A stretch of 64,000 nt of DNA, from contig NZ_CP113063.1 of the NCBI RefSeq assembly GCF_026625785.1, forward strand, positions 930,001 to 994,000, written 5' to 3'. Within the stretch, counting starts at the first letter, position 1; each line of letters begins with the position of its first letter. The notes below the pieces were generated by a model, which saw nothing but the letters and a program-made list of their open reading frames with translations, was not told the origin of the DNA and did not search any database. This document shows positions 9,202-64,000 of the stretch, one piece after another. The position numbers and the translations under genes are program-made. This DNA is from Gordonia sp. SL306 (GTDB lineage: Bacteria; Actinomycetota; Actinomycetes; Mycobacteriales; Mycobacteriaceae).

Positions 9202-9290
9202 ACGATGAGAAAATTCACCGGTCGCGATGTCGGGTACACCAACGTGGCCATGTACCCGACCGCCCGCCGCGACCGGACCGACCCGTTCGG

Positions 9291-9512
9291 TCAGCCTGCC
9301 CGGTCCGCCTCCATCGCGTCGATCAGGCTCTTCGGCCGCAGATCGGTCCAGTTCTGCTCGACGTACTCCAGGCACGCCGCACGGTCGTCCTCGCCGAAGA
9401 CCTTGGTCCAGCCGGCCGGGATGTCGGCGAACGTCGGCCACAGCGAATGCTGGTTCTCCTCGTTCACCAGCACGAAGAATCGGCCGTTCTCGTCATCGAA
9501 GGGATTGGTCAT
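9291..9512 (-). CDS. mbtH: MbtH-like protein (73 aa)
   Basis: MbtH-like proteins are small cytosolic partners that bind NRPS adenylation domains and are needed for their folding or activity. The family pattern is complete: [19 protein letters not shown], then [15 protein letters not shown], then [17 protein letters not shown]. Length is normal for the family. I chose the ATG at 9512 because GAGAGGA lies about ten bases upstream and because MTNPFDD is the family N-terminus; the reading frame stays open further upstream but that part is not conserved. It follows the giant NRPS by 96 bp on the same strand and so very probably serves its A domains, although it could also serve the left NRPS. The symbol is a family name; it does not imply mycobactin synthesis. 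Confidence 0.97.
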   Translation of the reverse strand: MTNPFDDENGRFFVLVNEENQHSLWPTFADIPAGWTKVFGEDDRAACLEYVEQNWTDLRPKSLIDAMEADRAG

Positions 9513-9542
9513 GATCGATCGTTCCTCTCGTTCGGGGACGGG

Positions 9543-9556
9543 CGGCCGTGCGGCCG
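9543..9556. promoter_or_regulatory. Second copy of palindrome CGGCCGTGCGGCCG before mbtH
   Basis: This 14-bp imperfect palindrome lies in the 96-bp gap (9513-9608) between the giant NRPS stop and the mbtH-like start. It is identical to the core at 5523-5536 before the left NRPS. It could be an operator of an internal promoter for mbtH; the same sequence could also simply form a hairpin in the operon RNA. Confidence 0.28.
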
Positions 9557-9608
9557 GCCCGGGAGTGCGCTCTGGTGCAGTCGTCCACACCGTCGTCTGC
9601 CTATATCG

Positions 9609-58625
<49,017 letters not shown>

Positions 58626-58628
<3 letters not shown>

Positions 58629-58641
58629 TTTCCAATTCCGG
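58626..58641 (-). other. Seven-base insertion causing frameshift in A2
   Basis: On the minus strand the sequence reads CCGGAATTGGAAACTG. Sister modules imply CCG-GAA-CTG (Pro-Glu-Leu), so seven bases such as TTGGAAA are extra. GGAA is repeated on both sides of TT, as in an imperfect tandem duplication. Frame before: codons start at positions divisible by 3; frame after: shifted by one. Confidence 0.85.
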
Positions 58642-61149
58642 TCGGGCGGCATAGCCCCGGGCCAGTTGGATCCCGCCGACGTAGAGTTCGCCGGCAGCGC
58701 CTCTGGGTACGGGGTGCAGCCGTGCGTCGAGCACGTGCGCGGTCGAGTTCCACACCGGGACACCGATCGGCACCGATCCGAGCGACGGGTCCACATCGTC
58801 GATCTGCTGATAGGTGATCTCCACCGCGGCCTCGGTCGGGCCGTAGAGGTTGTAGAACAGCACCTCCGGCAACAACTGCCGCGTCTCGGCCGCCACGGCA
58901 GGCGGGAGCGCTTCACCTGTGGTGGACACGATGCGCAGCGAATCGAGCGACCGAATCCGTTCCGGACCGGCGACCTCGAGGAACACCGACAACATCGACG
59001 GGACAAAGTGCACCATGGTCGCCCGGTGCGCCGCGATCTGCTCGGCCACGTAGACCGGATCGAGATGACCGTCGGCGTCGAGCACCAGCAACCGGGCGCC
59101 GACCATCAACGGCGCGAACAACTCGGCCACCGAACAGTCGAAGGTGACCGGCGTCTTCAGCACAACGGTGTCGGACGAGTCGATCGGCAATTCGTCCAGG
59201 CCCCACCGCATCCGGTTGACCACGGCGTCGTGCGACACGGTCACGCCCTTCGGCCGTCCGGTCGATCCGGACGTGAAGATCGTGTAGGCCGCGTGGTCCG
59301 GGCGCAGAGGCGCGCGCCGCTCGTCGTCGCGCACGGGCGTGTCGTCGCCGACGACCGCCGAATCACATTCGACGACAACGATGTCCGCACCGGCCTCGAC
59401 GACGGATCCCGGCGGGATACCCGGGCCGACGATGACGATCCCGGCGCCTGCGGTGTCGAGCATGTACCGGACCCGGTCCACCGGGGCGGCGACGTCGATC
59501 GGCACATATTGCCCACCGGCCGCGACCACGGCGTGAATGGCCACCACCATCTCCACCGAGCGCGGGACGCACACGCCGACGGCGACATCAGGGCCGACCC
59601 CGCGTCGGATGAGATCCCTTGCCAGGACGTTGATCCGGGACGCGAGCTCGCCGTAGGTCAGGGTGCGTTCGTCGGACACCAGGGCCGGCAGATCGGGGGT
59701 CGTCACGGCCTGTCGGGCCACCGCGTCCGCGATCGTCTCGGTGCGCACCGGCACCATCGCTCCGGCGGAGAGCTCTCGGCGGCGCTCGATGTCGGCCGCG
59801 CCCAGAACCTCGAGGTCGCCCATCGCACGATCGGGTTCGACGACGACCTGCCGGATGATCCGCTCGAAGATCGCAACGAACTCGACGACCGTCGCGCGGT
59901 CGAAGAGGTCGGTCGCGTACTCGATGACACCGGAGAGGGCCTGACCGCCATCGCCGCTCTCGATCAGGGTGATCGCGAGATCGTGATCGGTCAGATCGCG
60001 GTACTGCTCGACCAATTCCGCTGTGACGCCAGGCAGGTCGAACCGCGCGCCCTGTGCGTCCTGGAGAAGTAGCAACACCTGGAAGATCGGTGAATGTGCG
60101 GTGCTGCGGGTCGGCTGCAGCTTGTCGACGATCATGTCGAACGGGATGTCGGCGTTGCCCAGCGCCGCCAGATCCCGATCACGGACATCTCCGAGCAGCT
60201 CCCCGAAGCCGCGTGCCGGATCGACGGGGGTACGCAACACGACCGTGTTCATGAACATGCCGACGAGGTGTTCGAGCGCACGCTCGCCACGGCCGGCGTA
60301 GGGGGTGCCGACCACTACGTCGCGGTCACCGGTCAGGCGGTGCAGCACCAGCACCCAGGCGGCGTGCAACACCATGAACAGCGACGCGTTGTGCGTGTGC
60401 GCGAACTGCCGGATGGCGGCGAACAGTTCGTCGTCGATCTCGAAGGTCACGGCGTCGGCGTGATTGCCCTGCACCGGCGGTCGGGGCCGGTCGGTGGGCA
60501 ACGCGATCAGTTCCGGCGCGCCGTCGAGATCCTGCTCCCAGAAGGTGAGTTGTTGTGCGGCAAGCGAATCGGGCGCGTCGGGGTCACCGAGGACGTGACG
60601 CTGCCAGACGGTGTAATCGGCGTACTGGACGTCGAGTCGCGGTCGGTCGGGGTCGCTCTCGCCTCGGCGGGCGACGTAGGAGGCCACCAGGTCCTGTGCC
60701 AGCGGGGTGAGTGACGCGCCGTCGCTGATGACATGGTGGGCGACGAGCGCGAAGACGAACTCGTCGTCGGCGGTCTGGAACAGTCGTGCGCGGATCGGGG
60801 GTGCCGTCTCGAGGTCGAAACCGACGCCGATCACGCCGGCGAGGGCTGCGTCGACAGCGGCCGGGTCGTCGGCCGGGATGCGGATCGCCGGAGTGATCTG
60901 GAGATCGGGGCGGTAGCTCCCCTCGCCGAGTACATCCTGTTCGGGCACACCGTCGGTCGACGGGAAGCGGGTGCGCAGGATCTCGTGCCGGCCGAGGAGG
61001 TCACGGACGGCGCCGTCGAGCGCCGACGGATCGAGATCTCCACCGAACCTGAGCACCAGCGGGATGTTGTAGACGTGGCTGCCCGGATCGAGGGTGGCCA
61101 GGAACCAGATTCGCCGCTGCGCATACGACAGCGGGATCGGCGACGGCCG

Positions 61150-62955
61150 CTCGGTCGCGACGAGCTCGGGTCGGTGGACGTGCTTGCGACCGGCCACCCG
61201 CGCGGCGAGTTCGCGCACCGTGGGTGCTTCGAAGATGTCCCGGACCGACACCACCAGGTCGAGATCGTCCTTGCACCTCGCGGCGATCTGCGCGGCCACC
61301 AGGGAATTGCCGCCGATGCCGAACAACGACTCGACGACGCTGATCCGATCGACGTCGAGGACGGCCTCGAACACCGTGGCGATCTGACGTTCCGCCTCGT
61401 CGCGCGGCGGCACGTACACCATCGCGCTCACCGGCGTCGGCACCGGGAGCGCCTTGCGATCGAGCTTCCCGTTGACGTTCAGCGGCAATTGGTCGAGGAC
61501 CATCACAACGTCGGGAACCATGTAGTCGGGGACCCGGGTCGCGACGGCGGACCGGATCTCGGCGTGATCCAGATCGCCGCCGTCGGCACCGTTGCCGACC
61601 ACGTAGCCGACCATCTGCTCGGGCTGGTCGTTGCGTCGTTTGATCGCGGCGGCCGCGGCATCGACGCCGGGCACGGCCAGGAGCGCGGCCTCCACCTCAC
61701 CGAGCTCGATGCGGTATCCCCGGAGTTTCACCTGGGCGTCGCTGCGACCGATGTACTCCATCCCTCCGCCGCGGGAGATCACCACGTCGCCGGTGCGGTA
61801 CATGCGCGCGCCCGGCTCGAACGGGTCTGCGACGAAGCGGGTTGCGGTCAGATCGAATCGGCCGAGATATCCGCGGGTCACCTGTCCGCCGGCGATGTAG
61901 AGCTCGCCCGCCACGCCCTCGGGCACCCGGGCGAGGCGCTGGTCGAGAATGTATGCCCGACTGCTCTCGATGGCCGCGCCGATCTCCGATGCGACGGTGT
62001 CCGCGACGAAATCGACGGTGAGCTCTCGCCTGGTCACATAGACGGTGGCCTCGGTGGGTCCGTACATGTTGTGCAGCGACGGTCCGGAGTTGCCGTCGGC
62101 CTCCAGCCGGTCGTCGTGCCATCGCCGCACCTGACCGAAATCGAGTGCCTCGCCGGCGAAGATCATGTGGCGGATCGACTGTGGGAGGCGATCTCCGGCC
62201 GGGGGCCGGACGGCCGCGGCCAGTTGATAGAACGCCGACGGGGTGAGGTGGACGACGGTGACCTGTTCGCGTTCGAGGACCTCGACGAAGTCGGCGGGTG
62301 ACCGGGTGGTGATGTAGTCGAGCACCACCAGGCGACCGCCAAAGCTCAGCGACACCCAGATCTCGCCGACCGAGACGTCGAAGGCATACGACTGGAACAT
62401 CGTCCACACGTCGTCGCACGACAGGTCGTAGGTCTCGCCGACCGACCGCAGCAGTGTGACCACGTCGTCGTGGGTGACCACCACGCCCTTGGGCTTGCCC
62501 GTCGAGCCGGAGGTGTACATCACGTATGCGGGATGGGCCCCGTTGATGCGCTGCGGGATGCGATCGACACCGTGATCGCTGCCGGCATCGGCAACCGTGG
62601 ACAGGGACACGTCGAGGGCCTGCCAGGTCTCGATGGTTTCGTCGTCGGCCAGTACCAGCAACGGCCCGGCGTCATCGATGATCGTCTGGAGTCGTTCGAG
62701 CGGATGCGACCGGTCGAGCGGCAGGTAGGCCGCACCCGACTTGATCACGCCGAGCAACACGACGATCAGTTCTGCCGATCTCGGCATCGCGACACCGATC
62801 AGGACCTCGGGACCGGCGCCAGACGCGATGAGCCCGGCGGCCAGCCGGTCCGAACGCTCGTCGAGTTCCCGGTATGTCAGCGCCGCGCCGTCGAGGTCGA
62901 CGACGGCGGTGCGGTCGGCGAATCGATGAGCGGACGAACGGAACAGACCCGGGAG
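61150..62955 (-). other. Giant NRPS module 1: A1-T1 (loading from split module)
   Basis: There is no C domain on this protein before A1. A1 belongs to a different lineage from most others here, with LTPSAFYQL and HNMYGPTEATVYV, features shared with threonine-type A domains. My manual pocket reading is DVGHIAMVY plus K, which I cannot assign. T1 reads LFGIGGNSLVAAQ. Confidence 0.85.
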
Positions 62956-63299
62956 CGAGCCCCAATCCGAGGAGCCCGACATCTCGAACGCGGTGGAACG
63001 GACGTGGTCGACGACCCGATTCGCCTCCGCGGCGATCTCACCGGCCGCCAGCCCGGCCTTCGGGATCAGGCCGGTCACGGTACCCACCACCGCCGACTCG
63101 GCGTCGAGCCCGCTTGCGGCGAGCACGCTCGCGGTGGCGGCGACCTGCGCCTGGAGCGCACCGAAGGTGACGGGGCCTGCCGCACCGCTGAACGCGGTCT
63201 GCTCCGGCGCCATGGCAGCCGCCATGGCGATCAGGTGCAGGGTGGATGGCCGGGGACCCCATCCGGAGGAGAGGTTCCACTGGCCGTGGTCGGGGGCCG

Positions 63300-64000
63300 T
63301 CACGCGCGATCGGCGCCTCTCACGGGGACCTCGCCGCTCACCGGGACAACCGTGCCGTCGACCGTCTGGGCGCCGGGGGCGTCCCGATGGCCGACGACCT
63401 CGGCCGCCCGAAGCCGCAGTTCTCGAACCACGGAGTCGAGGGCGTCGGGACCGGACGTGACCAGGTCCGGGACGCTGCTCATCAACGCCATCGTGAGGCC
63501 TGCGTTCGAATCGTCGGCGGGCAGCCCGGCCGACATGGCGGTCTTGATCGCATCCAGGTCGCCGAAGCCCATGATGAATCCGTTCCGTTCGACCGCCGTG
63601 GCCGTCGGCTCCGTCGCGGCGGCCCGGGTCACGAGATCTGCCAGGGCGACCGCGTCCTGCGCGGTGCTGGTGGCTTCATCGGCGAGATCGAGCACAATGT
63701 CTCCCACGATACAAGTCGTGTCGTCGGCGACCGCCTCGAGCACCCGGACATACCAGCCGGCGATCCGCTCCACCGTGCTCGCGTCGAAAAGATCCGTTGC
63801 GTAGAGCAACTGGGCCTTGATGGCACCGTCGGACGTCTGACCGGCCGGATCGTTCGGGAAGAGCGTGAGCTGCAGGTCGACCTTCGCCGAGGAGAGCTGC
63901 TCGTCCTCCGGCGAGATCCGCAGGCCCTCGAGTTCCAGCGTGGGGAACTCGATGTTCTGGAACGCGAACATGACCTGGAACAACGGGTTGTAGGAGGTGG
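63300..64000 (-). CDS. Upstream nonribosomal peptide synthetase, 3' end (C domain plus docking-like tail)
   Basis: Only the last 232 codons are in the window; the 5' part lies beyond the right edge. It starts within the C-terminal half of a C domain (TSYNPLFQVMFAFQNIE, then AKVDLQLTLF, then YATDLFDASTVERIAGW). After the C domain comes a segment at about 63677-63420 patterned like the beginning of an A domain (ADLVTRAAATEPTATAV, then FGDLDAI, then SVPDLVTSG), followed by a loose tail ending in RGADRA. No A motif, carrier or TE follows. The stop overlaps the start of the giant NRPS by four bases (GTGA). This C domain must therefore work with A1-T1 of the next protein, so one module is shared between two polypeptides. 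Confidence 0.93.
   Translation of the reverse strand, partial: TSYNPLFQVMFAFQNIEFPTLELEGLRISPEDEQLSSAKVDLQLTLFPNDPAGQTSDGAIKAQLLYATDLFDASTVERIAGWYVRVLEAVADDTTCIVGDIVLDLADEATSTAQDAVALADLVTRAAATEPTATAVERNGFIMGFGDLDAIKTAMSAGLPADDSNAGLTMALMSSVPDLVTSGPDALDSVVRELRLRAAEVVGHRDAPGAQTVDGTVVPVSGEVPVRGADRA

Noticed and set aside
9055-9441. Minus-strand open frame of 128 codons overlapping mbtH
   Set aside because: It overlaps the well-conserved MbtH-like gene in another frame, has low-complexity Arg/Gly composition and no ribosome site.

Overview
The window is GC-rich DNA from an actinomycete. The long non-overlapping mycobacterial-style NRPS modules, the MbtH-like protein and the DrrABC-type exporter suggest Mycobacteriales (Gordonia, Rhodococcus, Williamsia or a relative), but the genus is inference. 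Almost the whole window is nonribosomal peptide synthetase (NRPS) genes. I saw no rRNA, tRNA, CRISPR, insertion sequence or integrase.

Layout from left to right. Positions 1-5297 (minus) hold the 5' part of an NRPS that runs off the left edge: C-A-T-C-A, with an EntF-like first C domain and a Ser-type first A domain. Positions 5298-5797 are a divergent intergenic region with a possible 23-codon leader peptide and several inverted repeats. Positions 5798-8741 (plus) hold three overlapping exporter genes: a DrrA-like ATPase and two ABC-2 permeases. They converge on a minus-strand operon that, read in transcription order from the right edge, contains: the 3' end of an NRPS (63300-64000, cut by the edge, ending in a C domain); a giant NRPS (9609-63303, 15 A-T units and a terminal thioesterase); an MbtH-like protein (9291-9512); and a small 113-aa protein (8753-9094).

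The giant NRPS would be about 17,895 residues if read through. Its order is A-T, then 14 C-A-T modules with epimerase domains in modules 3, 5, 8 and 11, then TE. It is interrupted by one frameshift, a 7-bp insertion near 58629-58638 relative to its sister modules. This may be an assembly error or a genuine lesion. The first module lacks its own C domain; that C domain is the last domain of the upstream protein, so one C-A-T module is split between two polypeptides.

Both sides of that protein junction carry an extra 85-90 residue segment resembling the first part of an adenylation domain. The small 113-aa protein downstream of MbtH is made of the same segment and almost nothing else. This trio looks like an undescribed docking or accessory module and is the most novel item in the window.

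Working together, the upstream NRPS passes its chain to the giant NRPS, which adds up to 15 residues with D configuration at positions 3, 5, 8 and 11 of this protein. Modules 6, 7 and 11 have Ser-type pockets. TE releases the product, MbtH supports the A domains, and the neighbouring ABC exporter is a plausible efflux route. Whether the left NRPS belongs to the same pathway cannot be decided here.
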